Below, piece after piece: positions 1 to 9,358 of a DNA stretch of 35,621 bases (positions within the stretch are counted from its first letter, which is position 1; each line of letters starts with the position of its first letter). The notes under the pieces were generated by a model. It was not told the origin of the DNA and searched no databases. It saw only the letters and a list, made by a program, of their open reading frames with translations. The stretch is from Muribaculaceae bacterium Zag1. GTDB lineage: Bacteria; Bacteroidota; Bacteroidia; Bacteroidales; Muribaculaceae. Both the position numbers and the translations under genes were made by a program. Where the stretch lies: contig NWBJ01000113.1 in NCBI GenBank assembly GCA_002633115.1, positions 1 to 35,621 on the forward strand, written 5' to 3'.

Positions 1-146
1 TGGATATAGTCCGTTTTTTGCACCTGCTCATTAAGCAGCTTTTCTTCCAACTCCAAGGGCCCAATAAGGGTATCTCCATATACCGTGTCTATTACACGAC
101 ACTTATATCGCTGGCCAGCATACTCTACATAGTCAATGTAATACAT
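1..146 (-). CDS. Hypothetical protein, N-terminal part only (cut by window edge)
   Basis: An open frame begins at an ATG at 146 and runs off the window after about 48 codons; it starts MYYIDYVEYAGQRYK. It reads in the same direction as the restriction-modification operon and begins 71 bp past the stop of the nuclease gene, so it could be the next gene of that operon or an unrelated neighbour. I recognise no family. The visible part is polar, with no signal peptide or membrane segment. Whether the frame is complete cannot be judged here. Confidence 0.55.
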   Translation of the reverse strand, partial: MYYIDYVEYAGQRYKCRVIDTVYGDTLIGPLELEEKLLNEQVQKTDYI

Positions 147-217
147 ATCAAATGTATTTTAATTTGTTTATTGATGGAGAACGAAGTAAGATAAGCATTG
201 GGAAAGACATACTCTGT

Positions 218-2431
218 CTATGACCCCGCTAACAAATCTATAGTAGTATATTGAGAATCATAACGAGTTTTGGGATTATAAGAGATAAGCTTACTGTGTA
301 TATTGTTGGCCATCAATTCAAAATCGTTATTGAAATTGACTATTATATATTTTATACCAGTTTTGACATTAGGATAGACCTCTCCTATCTCAGAGAGTAA
401 CATGGGCCTACTTACCTGCATCACTGAGAATAGATGCTGACCCTCATCCTTTCGAGTATGAAAAAGGAGGTAGCCTATTGAAGATAGATTATCTATAATT
501 AGTTGTGAATCTTCGCTATCCTTTAGACCGATGGCAATTACTCCACTACCTAAAAAGAATTTGTGTCGATCTTTATAATTTTCCATCATAACCATAAGAA
601 CACCCTTCTTGCTTTCACGCTTTGTGATATATGACGGAAGTATAGAATACTGAGCCAACTTTTCTGTTGGATTTTCGCCCAATTTAATCGACTCAACATA
701 GAAAACTTCTTCCAGCCTATACCGCAAAGCATCGTTGGCAGCTCGCTTTTCTGCCTTCGTTGCTTTTACCGTCTCACTGTCATCGGGTTCATCGACATAC
801 TGTTCCAACGCTAAGGAATAGCATTGCTCATCGAGATATGGTCGGCTGACTTTACCCAAGACATCTTGGAAATTTTCTTTGAGGAAAGTTTCGGCCTCAC
901 CTATTCTTTTGGGCTTCATTGCGTAGAAGCTAAATCGAGCCTGGAGCATATTACGGATTTGCTCTCTAAACATTGCCCTAACCTTGGTTTTCCACTCAGC
1001 CTTTTCTGCATCGTTATCCCGAGAATAGAGGGAGATGATATATAGAAAGTTTACATCATAGTGAGATATGAGCAACGTGTCACGATCAAAGAGACGATTT
1101 TCGAAATGGCACTGCATGTGTGTCTTGACGCGCTTTGCGGTCTCAAAGATATTATCATCATAACTGAGATTTGGAGCCATACGAGCCGATATGAAAAAAT
1201 TTGGTACAATGTTGTAGCCTTCAGTTTTCATATCTATCGATTTCTCTATCTCCTGTTGCCAATGTAATTCATCTGGTTTTGGGTTTCGGAAGATATCCAT
1301 ATTCCATTGGATTAGATTGCGGGCATAAGTATATTGCTTATAGACCGAATCGTCGGGTATCTCATTGAGCAGCTGGTAGTATTTAGAGTCGCCAATGTAG
1401 AAAATCTTTTTAGCATCCGTATTGGGCTCGCCATATACCGTGAGAGCATCGTCTTTATACAGATGGTCTACTCGCTTGCCATCCCTTTGGTTTTTCAGAT
1501 TCTTGGGCAGTGCAGCCTCTGGATCCCCTATTAAGTCATCGATAATGCCTTCAAACACAATCTCAAAATCGCTGGCGATGAGATATTCGTTCATCTCACT
1601 CGCAATGGACACATTATGAGAATGTTGGAAGAATGCATGGCATAGTTCCCAAAGATACAGGGCCTTGTCAGAGAAATACTTGTACTTTATCTGTCGAAGC
1701 CTGACCTCGCCAAAGCCATCAAGGTAGCGCTGAAACTGCTCGCCCTTGATCAGTTCAAATCCAAGGGGTATTCTCACTGGGAATCCGTACTTAGCGTTAA
1801 CATGATTGAGGATGGAGAAAAACAATATCAGCAGTTCCTCATCAAAGTTGATTTGGCGTTTCTTGTTGACTGGGTTAAGATAGACAGGGTGTTGATTCTG
1901 GATGATGGCAGTAGATGTAGAGATGGTTCGATTCCAATTGATTTTATTGAAACCGCTATGCTGGTTCTTCACTATCTGCATGAAGAAATCCTGGTTCTTA
2001 CGGTTGAAATCCACAAGAGCCATGATCACCTCCAAGAATGTATTGGCCATGTGCCTATGGTCAGCCCCGATTGTAGTGTTGCGCTTGTGCAGCACAATCT
2101 CATTGTCTGGATGGGTCTGATTGAATACGTAAATGGTGCGGTATATCCACACTGCGAACTCATATATGAAGCCGCGCTGCGCATCATCCAATCCCAAACC
2201 CTCCTGATCCATGTTTATGAGATCGTGGGGGTCTTTTCCAAACACAAGATTCTTGTCATCAAGCAGCACCTTGGGCAAAATGAAGACGCAATCACCGATA
2301 TGCGGGTTGTATAGATAGCCCACATACCTCACCACCACCTCATGGTTGATGCTCTCAAAGTATTCGATTCCTTTGAGAGCTCCCTTTACGGCATCGCTGC
2401 GATACTTATATCCTTCCACTAAGAGCTTCAT
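218..2431 (-). CDS. LlaJI/McrC-like restriction endonuclease subunit
   Basis: Fourth gene of the restriction-modification operon, 737 aa. The middle contains a PD-(D/E)XK-type nuclease signature as in McrC/LlaJI-family subunits: FEGIIDDL near residues 293-300 supplies the acidic residues (E294, D298/D299) and IGDSKYY near 346-352 supplies the D348-x-K350 pair. In this family the McrC-like subunit cuts DNA when bound to and driven by the McrB-like motor, which here is the gene directly upstream. The start codon overlaps the stop of that gene by 4 bp, which argues for coupled translation and a fixed subunit ratio. The roughly 380 residues after the nuclease core have no motif I can name. Assignment to the LlaJI group rests mainly on the four-gene context (two m5C methyltransferases, McrB-like, McrC-like). 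Confidence 0.8.
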   Translation of the reverse strand: MKLLVEGYKYRSDAVKGALKGIEYFESINHEVVVRYVGYLYNPHIGDCVFILPKVLLDDKNLVFGKDPHDLINMDQEGLGLDDAQRGFIYEFAVWIYRTIYVFNQTHPDNEIVLHKRNTTIGADHRHMANTFLEVIMALVDFNRKNQDFFMQIVKNQHSGFNKINWNRTISTSTAIIQNQHPVYLNPVNKKRQINFDEELLILFFSILNHVNAKYGFPVRIPLGFELIKGEQFQRYLDGFGEVRLRQIKYKYFSDKALYLWELCHAFFQHSHNVSIASEMNEYLIASDFEIVFEGIIDDLIGDPEAALPKNLKNQRDGKRVDHLYKDDALTVYGEPNTDAKKIFYIGDSKYYQLLNEIPDDSVYKQYTYARNLIQWNMDIFRNPKPDELHWQQEIEKSIDMKTEGYNIVPNFFISARMAPNLSYDDNIFETAKRVKTHMQCHFENRLFDRDTLLISHYDVNFLYIISLYSRDNDAEKAEWKTKVRAMFREQIRNMLQARFSFYAMKPKRIGEAETFLKENFQDVLGKVSRPYLDEQCYSLALEQYVDEPDDSETVKATKAEKRAANDALRYRLEEVFYVESIKLGENPTEKLAQYSILPSYITKRESKKGVLMVMMENYKDRHKFFLGSGVIAIGLKDSEDSQLIIDNLSSIGYLLFHTRKDEGQHLFSVMQVSRPMLLSEIGEVYPNVKTGIKYIIVNFNNDFELMANNIHSKLISYNPKTRYDSQYTTIDLLAGS

Positions 2432-3966
2432 GCCTTAGCCTCATCTTGCTTGGTATCTTCTTTATCTTTTTTGTATGCCTTCAGCACATTGTCTACAAAC
2501 TTGCGAAGCTTGTCTTCATTAGGCGAGCTATCAGAGTTGTAAAATTCATGATATCTAATTGCCTTGCCCGAACCATCTATCTTGAATATAGATTCAGTAA
2601 ATCCATAGTCGCGGAATACATCATTCCAGAGGTAGAAGATGACCTTTGACAAGAACATCTTTGCTGATATCTTGCCATTTCTTGCTCGGCAGAAGAAATA
2701 CCCAAGCTTCTTATCCTCGCTATGGATTTTGTTCTCTATCACTTCATTGATAGCTTGGACAAACTCCCACCAGTCCACCGGCTCTCCCTCGGTGAATTCT
2801 ATCTTCCACCCCATGGGAGTGCCATCAGCATTCTTTCCCTCGGCAATGGGCTCATACTGCCAATCCCAGCGGCGCTTAAAAGCCGAGTCAATTGGGAAAA
2901 GGCTCTGGTCACTTGTATTCATGGTGGCTAAGATATAGAGATTCGAAGGGAGCTTAATTGTTTCACCGTTGCGAATCTTATCGGGAACGGCTATCGAATC
3001 CTCATTCTTGAAGCCTTCCACATCGTATTTGAGGAATTTAGCAATGTCTTTGTCTGGATTCACTTCATAACTTGACTCCCCATTGTCATCGCGATCCAAC
3101 AACTGGAAGAGATCTCCGAAAATCTGGGCGCAATTTCCTCGGTTTATTTCCTCTATCACCAAGAAATATGGCTCAGGAGCCTCCGGGTTGCGTGCCCAGC
3201 GTTTCCAAGCGCCCACATAGGCTTTGAGGAAAGCCTGAGGAATGAAGGAGTATTCAATCCGATTCTCCATTACAATCTCACTGGTGCCATGCTTGGTGAC
3301 GGCATGTCCGCTGTCCGATATTCGTTCCGATTCCCGCATAGTCGGTTTATAGGCCCCAACAAAAGTGGAGTAGTCAGAATCTGGATGGAAAGTGGTTCTT
3401 ACACAATTCTCCTCATCGGGGTTAGCTTGGGCTTGTTTGGCAGCAAGAACCATACCATTGGCACGATAGCTTTTACCAGTACCCGGTGCCCCATAGAAAA
3501 TGGTTTGTAGGGTTTCTAACATTCCATTTTCTATCAACATATCTTCACCATACTTTTTTGAGAAATAAAAGGATTGTGGAAAGATAGTAATTTCTCCTTT
3601 CTTATAGAAAGTGATGTAATAATTGGATTTACCTTTTTCTTCTCTACGTTCTATACATACTACATCACCCTCCTCAACATTATTGTCACGAAAAAGATTA
3701 CCCAAGCTTGGTATACGCTTTTCATGACTTGCACTATTCACATAATATACAAATCGCAAGGGGATTACTTTTCCTTTATTGACCCCGGGTGTCAAATTAA
3801 GGAAATCTACAGTACACTCTATTACGGTTCCTTGTGTTTTAGGATTATGATTAAAGAACTCATCATAATCAAAAGTATTAGGGAACCGTATATAGGTTTC
3901 ATGGGTATTTGTATGTCCAACCTCAGCTGGAGTAAGTTCTTTGTAAAAGAATATAGAGGATTTCAT
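2428..3966 (-). CDS. McrB-like AAA+ NTPase, restriction motor subunit
   Basis: 512 aa AAA+ protein of the McrB family, whose members use GTP. Walker A is GAPGTGKS (159-166), Walker B FLVIEEINRGN (268-278), and the NTSD segment (350-353) followed by SAFKRRWDW gives sensor 1 and arginine-finger-type residues; McrB proteins usually read NTAD. Residues 1-150 form a separate domain, partly beta-rich by eye (GDVVCIERR), in the place where McrB-type proteins carry their DNA-recognition module; that role is inferred. It should form the ring that binds DNA and translocates for the nuclease encoded next. It overlaps the upstream methyltransferase and the downstream nuclease gene by 4 bp each. Confidence 0.87.
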   Translation of the reverse strand: MKSSIFFYKELTPAEVGHTNTHETYIRFPNTFDYDEFFNHNPKTQGTVIECTVDFLNLTPGVNKGKVIPLRFVYYVNSASHEKRIPSLGNLFRDNNVEEGDVVCIERREEKGKSNYYITFYKKGEITIFPQSFYFSKKYGEDMLIENGMLETLQTIFYGAPGTGKSYRANGMVLAAKQAQANPDEENCVRTTFHPDSDYSTFVGAYKPTMRESERISDSGHAVTKHGTSEIVMENRIEYSFIPQAFLKAYVGAWKRWARNPEAPEPYFLVIEEINRGNCAQIFGDLFQLLDRDDNGESSYEVNPDKDIAKFLKYDVEGFKNEDSIAVPDKIRNGETIKLPSNLYILATMNTSDQSLFPIDSAFKRRWDWQYEPIAEGKNADGTPMGWKIEFTEGEPVDWWEFVQAINEVIENKIHSEDKKLGYFFCRARNGKISAKMFLSKVIFYLWNDVFRDYGFTESIFKIDGSGKAIRYHEFYNSDSSPNEDKLRKFVDNVLKAYKKDKEDTKQDEAKA

Positions 3967-5486
3967 ATGAAATTTTTTATTGTTTCAGCAATATTATAGG
4001 CCAAAAGCACTGGTACTGCATTTCCTATCTGCATATAAGTCTTGAGATAAGAACCCATAAAAATATAATCATCAGGAAATGATTGGATTCTAGCAGCCTC
4101 TCGAGGCGTAATTGTACGCGTCTGAGTAGGATGAATATGAGACAAGCAGTCCATTCTTAAATGAGCCGTGATAGTTCTACATGGTTTGTTTTCTTCTAAT
4201 CTAAAATATTTATCTTTAAAACAATGAAGACGGTGTTCATAAGGCATGATACCTTTAATTTTATAATTGGAGGCATCCTCTCCTTGACCTAACAGAGAAA
4301 ATATTTTATAATTCGTATCACTGGCATATCTAGCTTTATGATTAAATGTCAATGGAATTTGACGATGATCATTAATCAGGTCTAAATACTCATTAGATGT
4401 AGAATATGGATTAATATCAACTTTTTTTCCTGTTGCCTCATCATCAGTTTCTGTAAGGCCTTTGATTCTAGGAGATTCTAAAGGTTTTATATATTCCAAA
4501 GCATCCTTTAATATGTAATGCTGTGGTTTTTTCCTTTTGTTTAAGCCCTCAAAAATATTCTCTGGGGTAATATTTCTGGCTCTCACTATATCGCTTCGAA
4601 CAGCTATATAAATCAACCTAATTCGATTTTGGGCAACATCGAAATCAGCTGAGTTAACCAATTGATAGCTAACCTCATAATGAACTATTTGATTCTTTAC
4701 TTTAGATTTTATATTTCTATAGTCCTCTACCACTTGTTGGGCAACCGATAGCATCCCTTTAACGTTCTCCATAACTACAATTTTTGGAGCTATTTCTTCA
4801 ACAGCCTTCAAAAAATACTTGTAGAGCTCGTTACGAGGATCGTCAATGATTCTTTGCTGATTTGCCGAACTGAAACCTTGACAGGGAGGGCCACCTATTA
4901 CAACATCAACAGGATAAGGAAGAAAATTTGTAACCTTATTACATAATTCTCTTATGTCCATATTGATGATAGAACTTTGAGGAATCTCCGGATGATTGAG
5001 GGTATAGGTTGCCAAACATTCCTCAACTATATCATTAGCCAAAAGAATATTATATCCAGATTTTGAAAATCCTAGACTCATACCTCCCGCTCCACAGAAG
5101 AAATCCACTACAGTAGGAGAGAAGGTAAGTATATTTTTTCTACATTCTATCCTGGATCTATTACGAAGTTTGTTAATCCATGGATTATAGATTTCGGGAT
5201 TGCTTAAGAATAATTCAACCGAAGATATAAAACGAACGAATAAGGTAGGAGTTAGAATTTTTTTTAAACAAGGTAAATCTTTCCTCGTCTCAATTACTCC
5301 TATATTCTTCAATTCTTCCACGACCCCATTAGATATATCCTTAGGAATTAGGAAAATTTCTTCAGGAGAGGTATCCATTACTTCAGCCGACAGACATTCA
5401 ATAATACGAATGTACAAAAGAACTTTTTCTGTAAAGAAGTCCTTCTCTCTCTTATTTTTTATATCAGATACCGACTGAAATATCAT
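3963..5486 (-). CDS. DNA (cytosine-5) methyltransferase, second of the pair
   Basis: 507 aa m5C methyltransferase. Motif I DFFCGAGGMS (about 128-137), catalytic motif IV PPCQGFSS with Cys202, motif VI ENV (240-242), motif VIII QNRIR (286-290), motif IX REAARIQSFP (462-471) and motif X QIGNAVP (486-492) are all present, so the enzyme looks intact. About 125 residues precede motif I, an extension not seen in the first methyltransferase. The long stretch between motifs VIII and IX is the expected target-recognition domain. Two different m5C methyltransferases in one operon fit LlaJI-like systems, whose recognition site is asymmetric so that each enzyme protects one strand. Start and stop each overlap a neighbour by 4 bp. 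Confidence 0.92.
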   Translation of the reverse strand: MIFQSVSDIKNKREKDFFTEKVLLYIRIIECLSAEVMDTSPEEIFLIPKDISNGVVEELKNIGVIETRKDLPCLKKILTPTLFVRFISSVELFLSNPEIYNPWINKLRNRSRIECRKNILTFSPTVVDFFCGAGGMSLGFSKSGYNILLANDIVEECLATYTLNHPEIPQSSIINMDIRELCNKVTNFLPYPVDVVIGGPPCQGFSSANQQRIIDDPRNELYKYFLKAVEEIAPKIVVMENVKGMLSVAQQVVEDYRNIKSKVKNQIVHYEVSYQLVNSADFDVAQNRIRLIYIAVRSDIVRARNITPENIFEGLNKRKKPQHYILKDALEYIKPLESPRIKGLTETDDEATGKKVDINPYSTSNEYLDLINDHRQIPLTFNHKARYASDTNYKIFSLLGQGEDASNYKIKGIMPYEHRLHCFKDKYFRLEENKPCRTITAHLRMDCLSHIHPTQTRTITPREAARIQSFPDDYIFMGSYLKTYMQIGNAVPVLLAYNIAETIKNFI

Positions 5487-6700
5487 ATTAAATCTTCTAA
5501 TGTAGTTTTTATAGCTTTAGCCAATGCTTCAGCAAACAGACAAGGAACAGCGTTTCCAATCTGTTTGAATTTATCGCCACGTGAACCTTTAAATACAAAA
5601 TCGTCTGGGAAAGATTGTATTCGAGCCGCTTCCCGAACTGTAAATGATCGCGCTTGCTTAAAATCTGGATGAATAAATTGGAATCCATCCTTATGTATAT
5701 GAGCTAATATAGTCTTACTCGGTAAGTTCCACCATTGGACTACATAACTATTGTCAAATACCCGCGCATGTTCATGTTCAAGATCTGGTCTATTGTTACG
5801 CAAGTCCCTAAATGACCATTCATGAGCAATCATCTCTCGAAAGCGTTCTCTATCTTTTTCATTATGCTTCCTACAAATATGATCCCTCAAAGGATGAACT
5901 CCTTTTTTTCCAATTGCCTTCAAGAAATCATTATTACAAACATAATTAAAGGAATCTGTTGAGGCATCTTCACCAGGCGCAACTGGAGGTAAGTCTCCAA
6001 TAGCCTCTTTTACATCAACAAATTTTTTTAGACCCTTTTGATCTTCTGGGGCCATAGAGGGATCAAAATGAGTTTTGGTAATCCTCCTATACAAATCCCT
6101 TATATCTACGCCTTTTAAATCCTTTCTTATACCCATAATTATGAGTCTCTTCCTTATTTGAGGCACTCCATAATTAGCTGTATTGAAAAGAATAATCTCA
6201 GTGTCATCTACCACACAATACTTCTTACTTAAGGCTTCAATAATTTGGGGGAAGATTCGATTTCCTCCTACTCTTGCTGTAAGAAGACCAGTAACATTTT
6301 CAAAAACAAATACTTTTGGGAGGTAGTGTTCTAGAATGGAAACATAACTTTCAAACAAAAAGTTTCGAGCATCTTTCTCCATACCTACCCTATCTCGAAC
6401 TCTACCAGCAGTAGAATAGGCTTGACAAGGTGGACCTCCTATTATCACATCTACTTCCCTTTTATCTATAGCTTTGTCCATTTTAGCCAAGATATCAGGA
6501 GATTTTATGTCTTCTTCTATTACATCGTTTTCTGGAGAAGGATAGTTATAGTATCTCAACCGTTCCCTTAGTGTTTCACAAGCAGCATGGTCTATCTCGA
6601 CATGAGCCAAAGCTTTGAACCCTTGCCTATAAAACCCTTCGCTCAGGCCTCCGCATCCTGCGAAAAGGTCAACAAATGTATATGAGGTACTTTCTGACAA
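5483..6700 (-). CDS. DNA (cytosine-5) methyltransferase, first of the pair
   Basis: 405 aa m5C methyltransferase and first gene of the restriction-modification operon. Motif I DLFAGCGGLS (11-20), catalytic PPCQAYST (Cys92), ENV (134-136), QIRKR (181-185) and the C-terminal REAARIQSFP plus QIGNAVP motifs are intact. Motif I lies almost at the N-terminus, so little can be missing there. The only usable start in frame is the TTG at 6698-6700: no ATG occurs in frame between the upstream terminator and motif I. A TTG start would keep expression low. No clear promoter lies in the roughly 30 bp between the tRNA terminator and this start. Confidence 0.9.
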   Translation of the reverse strand: MSESTSYTFVDLFAGCGGLSEGFYRQGFKALAHVEIDHAACETLRERLRYYNYPSPENDVIEEDIKSPDILAKMDKAIDKREVDVIIGGPPCQAYSTAGRVRDRVGMEKDARNFLFESYVSILEHYLPKVFVFENVTGLLTARVGGNRIFPQIIEALSKKYCVVDDTEIILFNTANYGVPQIRKRLIIMGIRKDLKGVDIRDLYRRITKTHFDPSMAPEDQKGLKKFVDVKEAIGDLPPVAPGEDASTDSFNYVCNNDFLKAIGKKGVHPLRDHICRKHNEKDRERFREMIAHEWSFRDLRNNRPDLEHEHARVFDNSYVVQWWNLPSKTILAHIHKDGFQFIHPDFKQARSFTVREAARIQSFPDDFVFKGSRGDKFKQIGNAVPCLFAEALAKAIKTTLEDLI

Positions 6701-6729
6701 AATTTGTGAAACCGATGGGTGTAGTCTAT

Positions 6730-6771
6730 AAAAACACCCGGCTTCACATCAAGAGGTGTAAAGCCGGGTGT
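6730..6771 (-). terminator. Rho-independent terminator after tRNA-Ser
   Basis: Read on the minus strand, a GC-rich hairpin (arms starting ACACCCGGCTT and ending AGCCGGGTGT, with a few mismatches near a short AAGA loop) is followed by five T. It lies about 35 bp past the tRNA-Ser 3' end and about 30 bp before the start of the first methyltransferase. It therefore ends the tRNA transcript and separates it from the restriction-modification operon. Confidence 0.8.
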
Positions 6772-6804
6772 AAATTTCTCAACTTACTGACGGGCAGTAG
6801 TTAG

Positions 6805-6891
6805 CGGAGAGGACGAGATTCGAACTCGTGGTAGGATTGCTCCTACGTCAGTTTAGCAAACTGGTGGTTTCAGCCACTCACCCACCTCTCC
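6805..6891 (-). tRNA. tRNA-Ser (anticodon GCT)
   Basis: 87 nt with a full cloverleaf on the minus strand. The acceptor is GGAGAGG paired with CCTCTCC plus discriminator G. The anticodon loop TTGCTAA carries GCT, reading AGC/AGT serine codons. The long variable arm (GTAGGAGCAATCCTAC) is typical of serine tRNAs, and the T-arm is ACGAG-TTCGAAT-CTCGT. The CCA end is not encoded. The gene stands alone between the acyl-CoA ligase and the restriction-modification operon. A consensus promoter lies about 50 nt upstream and a hairpin terminator follows. Confidence 0.97.
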
Positions 6892-6941
6892 GGGATGCTG
6901 AAATTGCAGGGGATTGAGGCCCTCTGGCCGTTTCTGCGTTG

Positions 6942-6973
6942 CAAAGGTAGGGACTATTTTTGAATCTACCAAA
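6942..6973 (-). promoter_or_regulatory. Bacteroidota-type promoter for tRNA-Ser
   Basis: On the minus strand TTTG (6970-6973), 20 nt, then TACCTTTG (6942-6949) match the Bacteroidota -33/-7 consensus. It leaves a leader of about 45 nt before the mature tRNA. Confidence 0.75.
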
Positions 6974-7017
6974 TTTTTCACCGTTTTTTTGTGCAAAAAC
7001 TTATTTCAACCCATATT

Positions 7018-8673
7018 TTACTTTTTGCCGCGGATGGCTACGCGGCGGATTTTGCCGGAGATGGTCTTGGGAAGCTCATCAACAAACTCGATGATGCGCG
7101 GATACTTGTAGGGAGCCGTGACGCGCTTCACATGGTTTTGGATTTCCTTCACCAGGGCCTCATCGGCGCGGTCGCGGTATTCCTTGACCAGGACGATGGT
7201 GGCCTTAACCACCTGACCGCGTATCTCATCTGGCACCCCGGTGATGGCGCACTCTACCACTGCAGGATGGGTCATCAGCGCGCTCTCTACCTCAAACGGG
7301 CCAATCCTATAGCCAGAGCTCTTGATCACATCATCAGTGCGCCCTACAAACCACAGATACCCATCCTCGTCGCGCCAAGCCACATCGCCAGTATGGTATA
7401 GGCCATCGTGCATAGCCTCGGCCGTGAGCTTGGGGTCATGTAGGTATTCGCGGAACAGGCCCAGCGGACGCTTACCGCCTTCGGGCAACCGCACCACAAT
7501 CTCGCCATGCTCGCCATCTTCCACTGACTCATCGTTTTCATCCACCAGGTCGATGTCATACTCCGGCCCCGGCTTGCCCATCGACCCTGGCTTTGGCTCT
7601 AGCCAGGGATAAGTGGCTATGGTTAGCGTAGTCTCTGTCTGGCCAAATCCCTCCATCAGCTTGATGCCGGTAAGGCGCAACCATTCCTCATACACATTAG
7701 GATTAAGGGCTTCGCCAGCGATAGTGCAATATTTCAGAGTTGAGAGGTCGTATTTGGTGAGGTCCTCTCGAATCAAGAAGCGAAACACCGTGGGCGGAGC
7801 GCAGAACGATGTGATGCCATAATCCTGAATCTTATGCAGCACATCCACTGGCTCAAACTTCTCAAAATCATACACAAACACATTCGCCCCAGCAATCCAC
7901 TGCCCATAGAGCTTGCCCCACACGGCCTTGCCCCAGCCAGTGTCGGCCAGCGTAAGGTGTAGGCTATCTTCGTGCAGATTGTGCCAATAGCTGCCAGTGA
8001 TGATATGGCCCAAGGGATAGGTAAAATCATGGGCCACCATCTTGGGTTCGCCAGTAGTGCCAGAGGTGAAATAAAGCAGGGAGATGTCCTCATTCTTATT
8101 CACCTGCTCTGGGCGCACAAACGGGGCAGCCTCCTTGATGCCTTTGTTGAAATCATACCATCCGGCAGGCACCACTGGCCCGGTTGAAATCAGCACCTTC
8201 AGCGAAGGACATTCTGGCTTTGCGGCTTCGATATGGTCCACGATCAGTTGGTCGCCCGTGCTGACGATGGCCTTGATGTCGGCCATGTGGCAGCGGTAAA
8301 TGATATCCTTAGGAGTGAGCAGATGCGAGGCGGGAATCACTGTTGCCCCAAGCTTATGCAGGGCTATGATTGAGAACCAGAATTGATAATGACGCTTCAA
8401 GATAAGCATCACCATGTCGCCTCGGCCAATGCCAAGGCTCTGGAAGAACGAAGCAGTTTGATCTGAATATTTCTTTATCTCGCCAAATGTGAACTGCCGA
8501 CATTCGCCCTTGTCATTAGTCCATAGAAGGGCTGGCTTGTCTGGAGCCTCAGCGGCCCATTGGTCTACAACATCGTATCCGAAATTGAAATTCTCTGGCA
8601 CATTCACATGGAAATTGGCCATAAAGTCATCGTACGACTCAAAAGTCGTGCGATCCAAAAAACGCTCTAACAT
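7018..8673 (-). CDS. AMP-forming acyl-CoA ligase (acetyl/medium-chain type)
   Basis: 551 aa ANL-superfamily ligase that should activate a carboxylic acid to acyl-AMP and then acyl-CoA. The P-loop TSGTTGEPK is at 203-211, EGFGQTE at 341-347, YHTGD at 426-430, the hinge [16 protein letters not shown] at 444-459, and [10 protein letters not shown] at 535-544 carries the catalytic Lys541. Length and motifs fit the acetyl-CoA synthetase-like/ACSM medium-chain group; the substrate cannot be read from sequence. It lies 19 bp behind the XRE-cupin regulator and is surely cotranscribed with it, a pairing that recurs in Bacteroidales. No strong terminator is visible before the tRNA-Ser promoter. Confidence 0.9.
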   Translation of the reverse strand: MLERFLDRTTFESYDDFMANFHVNVPENFNFGYDVVDQWAAEAPDKPALLWTNDKGECRQFTFGEIKKYSDQTASFFQSLGIGRGDMVMLILKRHYQFWFSIIALHKLGATVIPASHLLTPKDIIYRCHMADIKAIVSTGDQLIVDHIEAAKPECPSLKVLISTGPVVPAGWYDFNKGIKEAAPFVRPEQVNKNEDISLLYFTSGTTGEPKMVAHDFTYPLGHIITGSYWHNLHEDSLHLTLADTGWGKAVWGKLYGQWIAGANVFVYDFEKFEPVDVLHKIQDYGITSFCAPPTVFRFLIREDLTKYDLSTLKYCTIAGEALNPNVYEEWLRLTGIKLMEGFGQTETTLTIATYPWLEPKPGSMGKPGPEYDIDLVDENDESVEDGEHGEIVVRLPEGGKRPLGLFREYLHDPKLTAEAMHDGLYHTGDVAWRDEDGYLWFVGRTDDVIKSSGYRIGPFEVESALMTHPAVVECAITGVPDEIRGQVVKATIVLVKEYRDRADEALVKEIQNHVKRVTAPYKYPRIIEFVDELPKTISGKIRRVAIRGKK

Positions 8674-8692
8674 AGGTCAGTCTCTCTGAGAT

Positions 8693-9253
8693 TCAATTAG
8701 TAATAATGGCAATGAAGCGGGCCGGCTTGTCGCCCATCACGCGGAAACCATGGGGCAGCTGAGCATCAAACATGATGCTGTCGCCAGTGCGGAGGGTCAT
8801 CACCTTGCCACCCACAGTCATCTCAAGCTCGCCATCCACGATGTAGTTAAACTCCTGGCCCTGATGAGTGTTGAGCGTAAGTTCCTGGTGCTCCTTGGGT
8901 TCAACTGTGACCATAAAGGGAGCCATAATGCGATTGCGGAATCCGGCAGCCAGGTCCTGATAGCTGTAAGCCTTTGTTCGCTCCACTTTTACGCCTTTAC
9001 CAGCGCGTGTCACCGAGTATGTGCTCATCTTGGGCTCGGAGCCGAACATCAGGGCTGTGAGTTCTACGCCGTAGGTCGAAGCCAGGCCGTGAAGAAAGCT
9101 CACCGGGATGTCGGCAGTGCCGCTTTCATAATTTCTCAGGAGGTCAGGGCTGATGTGGCACTCGCGTGCCATTTCTTCCACTGTCAGGTCGAGTGCATCA
9201 CGCAAGCCGGCCAGGCGGGCTGCCACCTCCATCATTGGATTGTCGTTTGTCAT
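8693..9253 (-). CDS. XRE-family regulator with cupin sensor domain
   Basis: 186 aa two-domain protein. Residues about 12-66 form an XRE-type helix-turn-helix (VEEMARECHISPDLLRNYES), and residues about 115-184 form a single cupin barrel (HQGQEFNYIVDGELE, then TGDSIMFDAQLPHGF) with His130, Glu134 and His168 in metal- or ligand-binding positions. Such proteins bind DNA through the HTH and sense a small ligand through the cupin. As first gene of a two-gene operon with an acyl-CoA ligase, it probably controls its own operon in response to the ligase substrate or product; that is inference. Translation starts at the ATG at 9253, about 56 nt below a consensus promoter. Confidence 0.88.
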   Translation of the reverse strand: MTNDNPMMEVAARLAGLRDALDLTVEEMARECHISPDLLRNYESGTADIPVSFLHGLASTYGVELTALMFGSEPKMSTYSVTRAGKGVKVERTKAYSYQDLAAGFRNRIMAPFMVTVEPKEHQELTLNTHQGQEFNYIVDGELEMTVGGKVMTLRTGDSIMFDAQLPHGFRVMGDKPARFIAIITN

Positions 9254-9308
9254 TTTCTGTCACTATTTTCTGAGAATGGGTACATCCTCAGTCGGTTGTA
9301 AATTTCCG

Positions 9309-9340
9309 CAAAAGTACGAATAATTTACATCACGACCAAA
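9309..9340 (-). promoter_or_regulatory. Promoter of the regulator-ligase operon
   Basis: On the minus strand TTTG (9337-9340), 20 nt, TACTTTTG (9309-9316), a full match to the Bacteroidota consensus. It lies between the efflux operon end (9359) and the regulator start (9253). Confidence 0.8.
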
Positions 9341-9358
9341 TAGTGCACACTTTCCTAA

